This document shows, in pieces, positions 1 to 7,718 of a DNA stretch of 12,056 nt. A program made the position numbers and the translations under genes. Every line of letters begins with the position of its first letter. Positions within the stretch are counted from its first letter, which is position 1. This DNA comes from Candidatus Jordarchaeum madagascarense. GTDB taxonomy: Archaea > Asgardarchaeota > Jordiarchaeia > Jordiarchaeales > Jordiarchaeaceae. The DNA is taken from assembly GCA_019056875.1 (NCBI GenBank), contig DXJA01000255.1, positions 1-12,056 of the forward strand, in the 5' to 3' direction. Under the pieces are notes generated by a model that saw only the letters and a list, made by a program, of their open reading frames with translations, was not told the origin of the DNA and made no database searches.

Positions 1-2
1 AA

Positions 3-1085
3 AATTATCTATGCGAAGTATGTCATAATAAGACAGAAGCAAGAGGTAAAATTAACGAAATATTTCTCCGCGATTTTTTAGATTACATAAGTAAGGGCTC
101 TCGGGAAACTGATTTTGAAATACAAGATGTGGATGAAATTGCAAAAATTGAATCTAGAAAATACGTCGCTTATATCGTTGCTGATGTCAACAATATGGGT
201 ACAATCTTCAGCTCGTGTAATAGTTTTAGCCAATTGGAAAATCTCTCCAATAAGTTAAAGAATGTAATTAATGAGTCATTGGCGGAACCGACAAAAATTC
301 TTTTGGAAAATCAGAGAAAACACCTAAAAGAATCGAGTGAAAACTTAATCTTCGTTCCTGTGCTTCCCCTCATCCTTGCCGGCGACGATGTTTTTATGCT
401 TTCGCCTGCCCAGTGGGGACTCGATTTCTCGCTAAAATTCTGCGAGCAATTCGAGAAAAAAATGAATAAAACCTTAAAGGAGATTGGGATCAAAACTAAG
501 GATCCACTTACAATTTCTGTATCCGTGATAATTTGCAAAGGTAAGTTTCCTTATTTAGTTGCTCATGAACTCGGAGAAAAACTATTGAAAGCAGCCAAGA
601 AAAGGGCAAACAAAGAAAAACGCTCGATAGTTGCATTCACAATAGTTACGGGAAATGAGCTTGTTATAACCCAAGAAAAAGAAAAGAAAATCGTTGCAGG
701 TTTTCCAGCGTACACACTTGAAGAACTTAAAAAGTTGATAAAGTATAGATACTCACTGAAGGATCTACCTGGAACAAGAAGAACGCAAATAGAAGACCTC
801 TTCTTAAGAGTGGAAAAATTAGAAGGAACTCTTAGTAAGTTGGGTGAGAAGCTGGAATTCGAATGGATACCGGAAAGAGATTTAATCTTAAAAAGATTGG
901 ATGATGTGTTAAGAAAAACCGTGGAAATTGCGTTAAGTGAACTCGGAGAGTCTAAAGAGAAGCATAACTGGTTGTTGTTTGAAGGTGAATATTATTGCCA
1001 TCAGCTTCCTGACTTGCTGCGTGCTTGGGATTTTGCTTATGATCTTGGATTTAATACATCGAAATACGAGGAGGGTGAAAAATGA
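3..1085 (+). CDS. cas10: Cas10, type III CRISPR effector large subunit (C-terminal part, 5' cut by window edge)
   Basis: The frame is open from base 3, so this is the 3' part of a longer gene; a GTG at 129 is not the real start. The first codons read YLCEVCHNKTEARG, the CxxCH half of the zinc-binding segment that precedes the second Palm domain in Cas10. Palm2 follows: YIVADVNNMG (bases 168-200) supplies the metal-binding Asp/Asn stretch, and LAGDDVF (378-389 for AGDD) is the cyclase motif, with Ala in place of the usual first Gly but both Asp kept. The rest is the helical C-terminal D4 domain. Known role of the family: scaffold of the crRNA-guided complex, making cyclic oligoadenylate from ATP when target RNA is bound. 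The N-terminus, including any HD DNase domain, lies outside the window. The stop overlaps the next start by 4 bp. The subtype assignment comes from the neighbours. Confidence 0.93.
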   Translation, partial: NYLCEVCHNKTEARGKINEIFLRDFLDYISKGSRETDFEIQDVDEIAKIESRKYVAYIVADVNNMGTIFSSCNSFSQLENLSNKLKNVINESLAEPTKILLENQRKHLKESSENLIFVPVLPLILAGDDVFMLSPAQWGLDFSLKFCEQFEKKMNKTLKEIGIKTKDPLTISVSVIICKGKFPYLVAHELGEKLLKAAKKRANKEKRSIVAFTIVTGNELVITQEKEKKIVAGFPAYTLEELKKLIKYRYSLKDLPGTRRTQIEDLFLRVEKLEGTLSKLGEKLEFEWIPERDLILKRLDDVLRKTVEIALSELGESKEKHNWLLFEGEYYCHQLPDLLRAWDFAYDLGFNTSKYEEGEK

Positions 1086-3409
1086 AACTCACGTTCAAAA
1101 TAACTCTTTTGTCAGATTACCATATCGGCACAGGTTTTGGGAAGGGAATAATAGATTCCTTGATTTTAAGAGATAGAGATGACCTTCCAGTTATTAGGGG
1201 CACAACGCTTAGTGGACTTCTTCGGCAAGGTATGTGGGAATTACTCCAAACACCTTTACTGGGAAAATATAAGAAATGTGAACAATCTGATGGGGATTTT
1301 GATGTTTCCTACTGTTCTATGAACGATATTATTTCCATGTGCCCAATCTGTAGAATCCTAGGAACACCCGCTTATCCTAAAAAATGGAAGATTTCCTCTG
1401 CAGAAATAGGAGATTCAAAAGCAATTCCTGAAAAAGTACTCTGGCGTAGCAGAGTGAATCCAAGAACACGCACCTCAGAAGCAAGAAAGCTATTCAGAGA
1501 TGAAACAGCAGGTAAAGGAACGAATTTTGTTTTCACAGTAAGTAATGAATCCAATGAAAAACAAACTTTAGAAGAAGCATCATTCATAGCAGCAGCCTTC
1601 AGAGTGATAAGAAATTTAGGCGCATCTCGCAGAAGGGGTAAGGGAAGCTGCCAAATTCATCTCATTGATGTAACGCCTAGTCCAGATTTAAAAGATAGTT
1701 CTCCAGAAGATTACCTACTTGATACTTTCAAAACCAGATGGTTAGAAAATAAGGATATAGAAATCACCGAGCAATTCAATCTAATCCAGCTTAAAGGAGA
1801 CAAAACCCAAAAGAAAAGTTTTAACATAATTCTACTCACAGAAGAACCTCTGCTTATAGCTGATAAAAGCGAATCTGGGAACAGATACCACACAAATATC
1901 TATATCCCCGGTTACACATTGCTAGGCGCTCTAGCATGGAAGATAGCACAGAGCTTAGATCTGAACGACAATAAAGTTTATGAGAAATTCATCAAACTCT
2001 TTCGTAAGGGCGAGGTCAAAGTAAGTCCGCTTTATCCCGCTTGGAAACTCGAGGATTATATTTATCCATCAATACCATCACCACAAGACTTTTTAACCTG
2101 CAAAAAACATCCAGAAAAGTATGAGCATGGGATAAAAGGCTATGCAACTGATGTGGTCGAACCACCGAATTGTGGAGTATGTTCAAAAGAAGGTATTGAA
2201 ACTCCACTCGTTCCTTTAAATAAATTTTTACCAATTTTGGAAGGTCAAAAGCAAATTAATGTTGTACTTAGAGAAGAAATGCATATTGCTATTAACCCTG
2301 CAACTGGAAAAACAAAGGAAGGAGTTTTATTCGGTTACATATCCGTTGAGTCAGGACAATATTTCGTTGGGCTTATAGAAATTGAAGATTGGGTAAATTT
2401 TGTTAATCTCATAAGGATAAATGAGAGTAATGAAAACATTACGTTTGAGTTGCGGCTTGGAAAAGCGTCCTCTCGAGGTTACGGAAAGGTAAAAGTTTGG
2501 TTGCAATCCAAAGAGAATCCTGAGAACATCTTTCTTGGAAAGCCATTAGGGGAACGAGTAATAGATTTAACACAACCCATCACAATGACTTTTATCACGG
2601 ATGCCATCTTAATGGATTGTTGGGGGAGATTTCTCACACTACACAAAGAACTATTAGACAAAGAATATGAGAAATCATTGAAAGAGTTGCTAGAGTTGAA
2701 CATAGATATAAAAGAAATAACTAATACATATGTTAAATCAAAAATCGTAGATGGTTTCAATACTTACTTGGGTCTGCCGAAATGGAGAGATTTTGGAATA
2801 ACCGCAGGGTCAAGTATTTGTTTCAAATTAAAAAGTCCAGATAACAAAGACGAGATTTTGAAGCGTCTCGGAGAGATAGAAAAAGAAGGTATAGGCCTGA
2901 GAAGGGAAGAAGGTTTTGGAAGAGTTGCCTTTAACCATCCTGTTTACAGTAAAAATGAAGGCGTAATGGAAGGTATTCATCTGCCAGAATTTATGCGTAT
3001 CAAGAAAATCGAAAAAATGAGTATTGAAATTTTTAAAGAATGGTGGAAAAAATACTTAGATAAAATAAACCGAAAGAATTTTATGGATCGCAAATGGGTG
3101 TCTGTATCTAGGTTTCTCAGAGCTAACACAGATAAGACCATTGAAGAAATTAGGGAAATGGTAGATAAGTTTCACATCCTCGAAAATCCTTTACAAGATT
3201 TAATAAAAAAGAAGAATGTCTATAGAGATGAGAAGGAGTTTTTGGAAGAGGATGGAAAGAAAGGTCTAGATGCATTATTAAACTCGCTTAAGGAACTCTC
3301 AAAGGGATTACAGAGAGAGGATGAGAGCCTGAGGGAATATTTGAAAAACATAGCTATGGAAATGTTGGCAGATTTTATAGCAGTCTCAGCAAAGGAGGTA
3401 GAAAAGTGA
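1082..3409 (+). CDS. Cas7-Csx10(Cas5)-Cas11-like fusion subunit (Cas7-5-11 of III-Dv type)
   Basis: A three-part RAMP fusion of 775 residues. Residues 1-195 are a Csm3-like Cas7: HIGTG loop, D25 at the position of the Csm3 catalytic Asp, RGTTLSGLLR, cysteines 66, 78, 87 and 90 as a probable zinc site, and a basic Gly-rich loop GASRRRGKG (180-188). Residues about 246-635 are Csx10, a Cas5-like RAMP: YIPGYTLLGALA (274-285), a Cys/His cluster at C340, H343, C364 and C367, HIAINPATGKTKEGVLF (401-417), and two Gly-rich loops, the second GIGLRREEGFGRV (603-615). Residues about 640-775 are charged and helical, where the III-Dv fusion carries Cas11. Known role: backbone and 5'-handle binding in the crRNA complex; D25 would cut target RNA. 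A GAGGAGG site precedes ATG 1082, which overlaps the cas10 stop (ATGA). The Cas11 part rests on position and helical character only. Confidence 0.88.
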   Translation: MKLTFKITLLSDYHIGTGFGKGIIDSLILRDRDDLPVIRGTTLSGLLRQGMWELLQTPLLGKYKKCEQSDGDFDVSYCSMNDIISMCPICRILGTPAYPKKWKISSAEIGDSKAIPEKVLWRSRVNPRTRTSEARKLFRDETAGKGTNFVFTVSNESNEKQTLEEASFIAAAFRVIRNLGASRRRGKGSCQIHLIDVTPSPDLKDSSPEDYLLDTFKTRWLENKDIEITEQFNLIQLKGDKTQKKSFNIILLTEEPLLIADKSESGNRYHTNIYIPGYTLLGALAWKIAQSLDLNDNKVYEKFIKLFRKGEVKVSPLYPAWKLEDYIYPSIPSPQDFLTCKKHPEKYEHGIKGYATDVVEPPNCGVCSKEGIETPLVPLNKFLPILEGQKQINVVLREEMHIAINPATGKTKEGVLFGYISVESGQYFVGLIEIEDWVNFVNLIRINESNENITFELRLGKASSRGYGKVKVWLQSKENPENIFLGKPLGERVIDLTQPITMTFITDAILMDCWGRFLTLHKELLDKEYEKSLKELLELNIDIKEITNTYVKSKIVDGFNTYLGLPKWRDFGITAGSSICFKLKSPDNKDEILKRLGEIEKEGIGLRREEGFGRVAFNHPVYSKNEGVMEGIHLPEFMRIKKIEKMSIEIFKEWWKKYLDKINRKNFMDRKWVSVSRFLRANTDKTIEEIREMVDKFHILENPLQDLIKKKNVYRDEKEFLEEDGKKGLDALLNSLKELSKGLQREDESLREYLKNIAMEMLADFIAVSAKEVEK

Positions 3410-5148
3410 TAAAGAAAATAATAACCGGAAATTTGAGGGCATTAACTGGAATCCACATAGGTATTGGGGATACAACCGAAACTACAGACCTACCAATATT
3501 TAGAAATACCCTAAATGAAATTATTATTCCTGGAACCACGATTGCGGGAACATTAAGAGCAATAGCTACAAGAATTGCACCGCATTTGAATTTCAATAAC
3601 TGCATCTCACTTGAACCTCCACCAAGCAAGCCTGAACAGGAAAAGAGGAAAACCTGTGATTGCTGTGTTTGTGGCTTGTTCGGATCAATTAGTATCACCG
3701 AAGAAGCGGAGAAGGGCGAGGCCTCAAAAGTATGGATACACGATGCCGTTTTAGTAAATGATGCAAAAACTTCAATCAGAGATGGAGTAGGCATAGATAG
3801 AGAAACAAAAACCTCAGCACGTAAAAAACGAGCAAAATATGATTTCGAAATTATTCAAAAGGATTCAAAATTTAGTTTTCGAGCTGACCTCCAAAACAAT
3901 GTGACCGATGAAAATATAATTAAAGACTATGAAATTATTTTGGCATCCGTTCTCTCAGAGTGGTCACTTGGAAGAGGCAATCTTGGAGGCGATGTAGTCA
4001 GAGGATTAGGTAACATAAGATTAGAGGATATTAAAGTCTATAACCTAGACCTATCATCTACAGATCAATTAATGGCTTTCCTGAGAAAAGATGACCAGAT
4101 TAGCACCGGAATCGAAGATGAAGACTGGCTAAGCAACAATATAGAGGAAGCAAAAAAAAGGGTAGCAAAAAACGTAAAAGAAAAAGGGCTCATCGCCAAT
4201 AACGATTACCTCTACAATTCCTTTGCTCAGATTGAGTTCACTCTTCAATTCAATGGCGGCTTTGTCATAAATGATATTTTAAGTTCAGTCCGCTCTGATT
4301 TCGATTTTTGTCCCAGAATTGAAAACGGCAATTTTGTGCTTCCCGGCTCATCACTACGAGGAGTTTTACGATTCCAAGCTGAAAAAATCGCAAGAAGCCT
4401 AACCACTCTGGATAGTAAAGACCTTAACGAATTCTTTGAAAGATGCCCGGCGTGTAATCCTCACGCTGACGAAAATGACCCATTAACTTCCTGTAGTATA
4501 ATATTTCGCGAAAAAAGAGGATCACCCGAAGAAGAGGTAAAGGATGAGCAGCTATGCCTTGCATGTAGACTTTTTGGTAGCTCGTATAGGGGCAGTCGAT
4601 TGTATGTAAGAGATGGGTATCAATCATCTTCAGATAAAATAGAAATTAAAATAATGGACTTTTTGGCAATTGACAGATTTACGGGTGGCGGCAAAGAAGG
4701 TGCAAAGTTTGACGCCCTAGTACTGTGGCAGCCCACTTTCAAAATTAGCATGCTACTTGAAAACCCCAAAGAGTGGCAGCTGGGATGGCTACTGCTCGCT
4801 CTAAGAGATCTTAACGAGGGATTATGCTCGGTCGGATTTGGGCAGAACAAATGGTTTGGAAAGACAAAAGTAAAAGATGAAAAAATAAAGATAGGAACAA
4901 CTTCAAATGACTTTACCCCAATGGGATTGAAAATCGACAATTCCTTCGAAGGCATTTTTAAAACTAAAACATGGAAACTTGAAGAACTAATCAAGGAAAC
5001 AGAGAACCCTGTTGAATCTTGGATAAAGAAATTTCATGAGGAATTACAAAAATTCAGAAGATTAGATAAGATGGGCCCACCTAAGGACACTTATTTTGGA
5101 AGAGATATAGAAAACTTATATCCGAATCAGAGGGAGGCGGAGATATGA
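3406..5148 (+). CDS. Tandem Cas7 (Csm3-like) fusion, Cas7-2x
   Basis: Two Csm3-like RAMP domains in one 580-residue chain. Domain 1 (about 1-215) has HIGIGD, D28 in TDLPIF aligned with the Csm3 catalytic Asp, IPGTTIAGTLR (41-51), a cysteine cluster CDCCVCGLFG (84-93), SIRDGVGIDRET (123-134), and a Gly-rich stretch LGRGNLGGDVVRGLG (188-202). Domain 2 (about 270-490) has LPGSSLRGVLR (312-322), CPAC and CLACRLFG zinc ligands (347-350, 384-391), and a SVGFGQNKWFG loop (475-485); D300 is the best candidate catalytic Asp there. In the III-Dv complex the matching subunit forms two backbone segments that bind crRNA and cut target RNA at separate sites. The start is GTG, inside GTGA shared with the previous stop, behind AAGGAGG. 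Family is clear; activity of each site is inference. Confidence 0.88.
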   Translation: MIKKIITGNLRALTGIHIGIGDTTETTDLPIFRNTLNEIIIPGTTIAGTLRAIATRIAPHLNFNNCISLEPPPSKPEQEKRKTCDCCVCGLFGSISITEEAEKGEASKVWIHDAVLVNDAKTSIRDGVGIDRETKTSARKKRAKYDFEIIQKDSKFSFRADLQNNVTDENIIKDYEIILASVLSEWSLGRGNLGGDVVRGLGNIRLEDIKVYNLDLSSTDQLMAFLRKDDQISTGIEDEDWLSNNIEEAKKRVAKNVKEKGLIANNDYLYNSFAQIEFTLQFNGGFVINDILSSVRSDFDFCPRIENGNFVLPGSSLRGVLRFQAEKIARSLTTLDSKDLNEFFERCPACNPHADENDPLTSCSIIFREKRGSPEEEVKDEQLCLACRLFGSSYRGSRLYVRDGYQSSSDKIEIKIMDFLAIDRFTGGGKEGAKFDALVLWQPTFKISMLLENPKEWQLGWLLLALRDLNEGLCSVGFGQNKWFGKTKVKDEKIKIGTTSNDFTPMGLKIDNSFEGIFKTKTWKLEELIKETENPVESWIKKFHEELQKFRRLDKMGPPKDTYFGRDIENLYPNQREAEI

Positions 5149-5711
5149 GCACCACAGACTATACTCAAAAAATTGAAGATTGGTTTGGAAAGAGATTGTC
5201 GAAAAAGGATATTCAAATTTGGGGAGGCGAAATAGAAGAAAATATTTTACAGAAATTCATTAGCAAATGGGATTTTTCGAATATGCCATTTACAATTTTG
5301 GAAACGATAACGGAAATTATCATTGAGAAAAAAGTTGATTTTTCCAAAATACCTTCGGATCAGATCGAAAGAATTCGCATTTTCGGCCAGGGGGGAGACC
5401 TAGATATTAGAAGAGATGCAAATCTTTTCAGATGGAGATATGTAGGCCTCAACAATCCGCCGAAGGATAGCGAAGGGAAAAATTTTTGGGAAGAAGAAAA
5501 GAATTCTAATAAAAAATTTTTCGTAGAAGAAAAGGAAGCACTCCTGTGGGGAAAATACGACTCGAAAAAAAATCTAAGACAGGAAGATAGAGTCGCAAAA
5601 GCAAAACTCTCCTACCCCGTGCAAGGTAACCCGAAGTTTGCAAAAATACGCTACAAAACATTGAGCGAACAGGGAGTAATCTCCTTTGTATGGTTCCTAG
5701 AAATTAAGTGA
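5145..5711 (+). CDS. csx19: Csx19-like small CRISPR type III-D subunit
   Basis: A 188-residue protein in the slot where III-D operons carry Csx19 (TIGR03984). What matches my memory of that family is the pattern RIRIFGQGGDLDIRR (76-90) followed by RWRYVG, then ALLWG (132-136), EDRVAKAKLSYPV (147-159), and a C-terminal strand pair ending in SFVWFLEI (180-187). The N-terminal third is mostly helical (DWFGKRLSKKDI onward). It has no RAMP Gly-rich loop, cysteine cluster, signal peptide or membrane segment. The known III-Dv complex contains Csx19 as a structural subunit; no enzymatic role is evident here. ATG 5145 overlaps the previous stop (ATGA) behind GGGAGGCGGAG. Sequence conservation in this family is low, so the name leans partly on gene order. 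Confidence 0.65.
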   Translation: MSTTDYTQKIEDWFGKRLSKKDIQIWGGEIEENILQKFISKWDFSNMPFTILETITEIIIEKKVDFSKIPSDQIERIRIFGQGGDLDIRRDANLFRWRYVGLNNPPKDSEGKNFWEEEKNSNKKFFVEEKEALLWGKYDSKKNLRQEDRVAKAKLSYPVQGNPKFAKIRYKTLSEQGVISFVWFLEIK

Positions 5712-5712
5712 G

Positions 5713-7485
5713 ATGATAAAAATGAGTGAAGATGACAGGTTTCTAAATCCTTACAATTTTGTGAGGTATTTAACCGAAGGAAAAGAGGATGACAGACCAG
5801 AGATTAAACTTTTAGGAAGATGCGCTCCACCACCACATGACAGATTCGTTGGATTAACTGGCAGGATAGAATGCGAGCTAGAGGCTGTTACACCAATTTT
5901 TGTCTCAAACTCCGAATTTGTTTATAAGGACTCAAGAGAACATAAATCATACGAATTCTTCAAATTAATGGACAAAAACGGGCAAAAAAACTTTGCAATT
6001 CCTTCTACAACTTTGAGAGGAATATTAAGAAGCGTGTTTGAAGCCGCTACTAATTCGTGTTTCTCGATATTCGATGGAGGAGTTTTGGGAAAAAGAGAAC
6101 GACCGGAAAATTATGATAGAACAACTAATCTAATTGCGGGACTAATATTAGAAACCCCAAAAAGTAAAGATAGGCCGGGGCAAGTTAAGGAAATGACTTC
6201 TTACCAATTGCCTCACCGCGATTTCCCTCGCTACAGAAATATGTTTCAATTAAATGGGACAAAGATCTTAGTGAAAATTACTAATCGTAAGGTCATCGAT
6301 GTAAAGGAATTTAACGAAGAAAATAGCGAGGGCTATGTAGAAGGTTACCTTAAAACAAGCGACAAAGGAATACCTGGTCAAACCCAAAAAAGAAATGAAT
6401 ACGTGTTTGTGGATCATGGTTCCTCAACAAACTATGAGTTATCCTATGACACATATCAAAACTATATTATCGCCAATAGAAACAACAGACAGGACGATAC
6501 AAAATATCCTAAACCAGGGCATACAATATGGTTTAGGCCAGAGAAGAATCAAAAAAAGGTAAAAGAATTTGGTTATGCCCAGATTTACCGTAAACCATTT
6601 AGTAAGTCAATAGGTGAGCTGCTTCCAGAGGAGTTCCATCCCTGCACAGATTATGATAACCTCTGTCAGGCTTGCAGAGTGTTCGGCTGGGTGTATCAAA
6701 ATCCTCCAAAAGACCTCGAAAAGAAGGTAGCCTACGCCGGAAGAGTAAAAATAAGCCATGCAAAAATCACGGAAAATGAAGACCCCCCACTAGAGTTTAC
6801 CCTAGCAATCCTATCAATACCAAAACCCACAACAGCATATTTCTACCTTTTAAGGAATGGGAAAGAGGAGTTTTCCGTAAAGTATGATACTGATAAAGCA
6901 CAATTAAGGGGAAGGAAATTCTACAGACACCAAGAAGAAGCTGAAAAGCAAGAGTATAAACGTGAAGTCAAAGACCAGCAAAACCGAACAATCAGGGACG
7001 CTTTAAAATCAGGTGCCAAATTCCAGTTTACAGTAGAATTCGATAATCTAGCACCAGTAGAACTTGGAGCCTTACTTTGGGCAATTAAATTGGAAGACGG
7101 AATGTATCATAAATTAGGATTAGCAAAACCATTGGGGTTCGGAAGTGTAAAGATCTCCATTTTAAGCATCAGAAAACTTGACATAAAAGAAAGGTATTCT
7201 TCCTATGCAAAGGAGGTATTGAAAGAAATACCCGATGAAAAAACAACTGAATGGATAGACTCATTCAAACAAGCTATGAGAGATAAATACGGAAAACCCT
7301 TTGAAGAACTAGATAATATTCAAGACCTTAAAGCAATACTAAGTAAACCACCCTCTGATCTTTACGTAAACTATCCGAGAACCCTAAAACCGGGAAGGAA
7401 CTTTGAATGGTTCCAACAAAACGAAAAATATGGAAAAATACCCTTAAAAATCGCCGCAGAAGACACCGAAGGATTTCCATACTAA
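5713..7485 (+). CDS. Cas7 with large insertion, TIGR03986-type RAMP protein
   Basis: A 590-residue RAMP protein with the features of the TIGR03986 family: NPYNFVRYL (12-20), HDRFVGLTGRIECEL (42-56), AIPSTTLRGILRSVFEA (95-111), cysteines C311, C318 and C321 in CTDYDNLCQACRVFGW, and a Gly-rich loop KLGLAKPLGFGSVKI (467-481). Between about residues 120 and 310 lies a long insertion rich in charged and aromatic residues, fitting the Cas7-insertion subunit of III-Dv. No aspartate sits at the usual catalytic position before the IPSTTLRG motif, so it probably binds crRNA without cutting. One base separates it from the previous stop. ATG 5722 (MSEDDRF) is an alternative start, because the site ahead of 5713 is too close to act as a Shine-Dalgarno. 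Family assignment is firm; insertion boundaries are estimated by eye. Confidence 0.85.
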   Translation: MIKMSEDDRFLNPYNFVRYLTEGKEDDRPEIKLLGRCAPPPHDRFVGLTGRIECELEAVTPIFVSNSEFVYKDSREHKSYEFFKLMDKNGQKNFAIPSTTLRGILRSVFEAATNSCFSIFDGGVLGKRERPENYDRTTNLIAGLILETPKSKDRPGQVKEMTSYQLPHRDFPRYRNMFQLNGTKILVKITNRKVIDVKEFNEENSEGYVEGYLKTSDKGIPGQTQKRNEYVFVDHGSSTNYELSYDTYQNYIIANRNNRQDDTKYPKPGHTIWFRPEKNQKKVKEFGYAQIYRKPFSKSIGELLPEEFHPCTDYDNLCQACRVFGWVYQNPPKDLEKKVAYAGRVKISHAKITENEDPPLEFTLAILSIPKPTTAYFYLLRNGKEEFSVKYDTDKAQLRGRKFYRHQEEAEKQEYKREVKDQQNRTIRDALKSGAKFQFTVEFDNLAPVELGALLWAIKLEDGMYHKLGLAKPLGFGSVKISILSIRKLDIKERYSSYAKEVLKEIPDEKTTEWIDSFKQAMRDKYGKPFEELDNIQDLKAILSKPPSDLYVNYPRTLKPGRNFEWFQQNEKYGKIPLKIAAEDTEGFPY

Positions 7486-7508
7486 TTTAATTCAAAAAGA
7501 AGAAACAA

Positions 7509-7649
7509 ATGAATAATATCACTATAAAAAAAGGAAAATTTCAGGCAAAACGCCACTATCAATCGTAAAAGAATGGATGGAAAAAGGCCCTGAAAGAGCA
7601 CGGAATTAGTGCAAAGACTTCAGTAGGTTATGGCTATATGGGCACTTGA
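7509..7649 (+). pseudogene. Relic of a Cmr6-type RAMP gene
   Basis: From ATG 7509 the frame reads MNNITIKKGKFQAKRHYQS, stops at TAA 7566, and continues in the same frame as KNGWKKALKEHG and ISAKTSVGYGYMGT to TGA 7647. The second part is the C-terminal signature of Cmr6-like RAMP proteins (helix, then G-x-x-AKT-x-x-GYGY), the Gly-rich loop that ends the ferredoxin-like fold. A complete domain needs about 200 residues or more, so this looks like a gene reduced to its two ends by internal deletion and then closed by a stop. It lies 23 bp behind the RAMP operon, on the same strand. The N-terminal half is not recognisable, and linking the two halves is inference. A short functional peptide is unlikely. 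Confidence 0.55.
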
Positions 7650-7706
7650 CCGTGAGAAGTGCAGTGTAAATAAATAAGTTATGTTTGAGTCTAATCTTTA
7701 GAATAT

Positions 7707-7711
7707 GGAGG
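7707..7711 (+). promoter_or_regulatory. Shine-Dalgarno site that sets the CARF gene start
   Basis: GGAGG lies 7 nt ahead of ATG 7719. A TTG at 7713 is in frame but only one base downstream of the site, so ATG 7719 is the preferred start. Confidence 0.7.
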
Positions 7712-7718
7712 TTTGATA

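Noticed and set aside
129..1085. GTG 129 as the start of the first gene
   Set aside because: The frame is open to the window edge and encodes a CxxCH zinc segment upstream of it, so the gene is truncated by the window, not started at 129.
7509..7649. Stop-codon recoding (readthrough of TAA 7566) giving a functional 46-residue peptide
   Set aside because: TAA is not a known recoding codon for Sec or Pyl, and the product would be far shorter than any RAMP domain; a relic is simpler.
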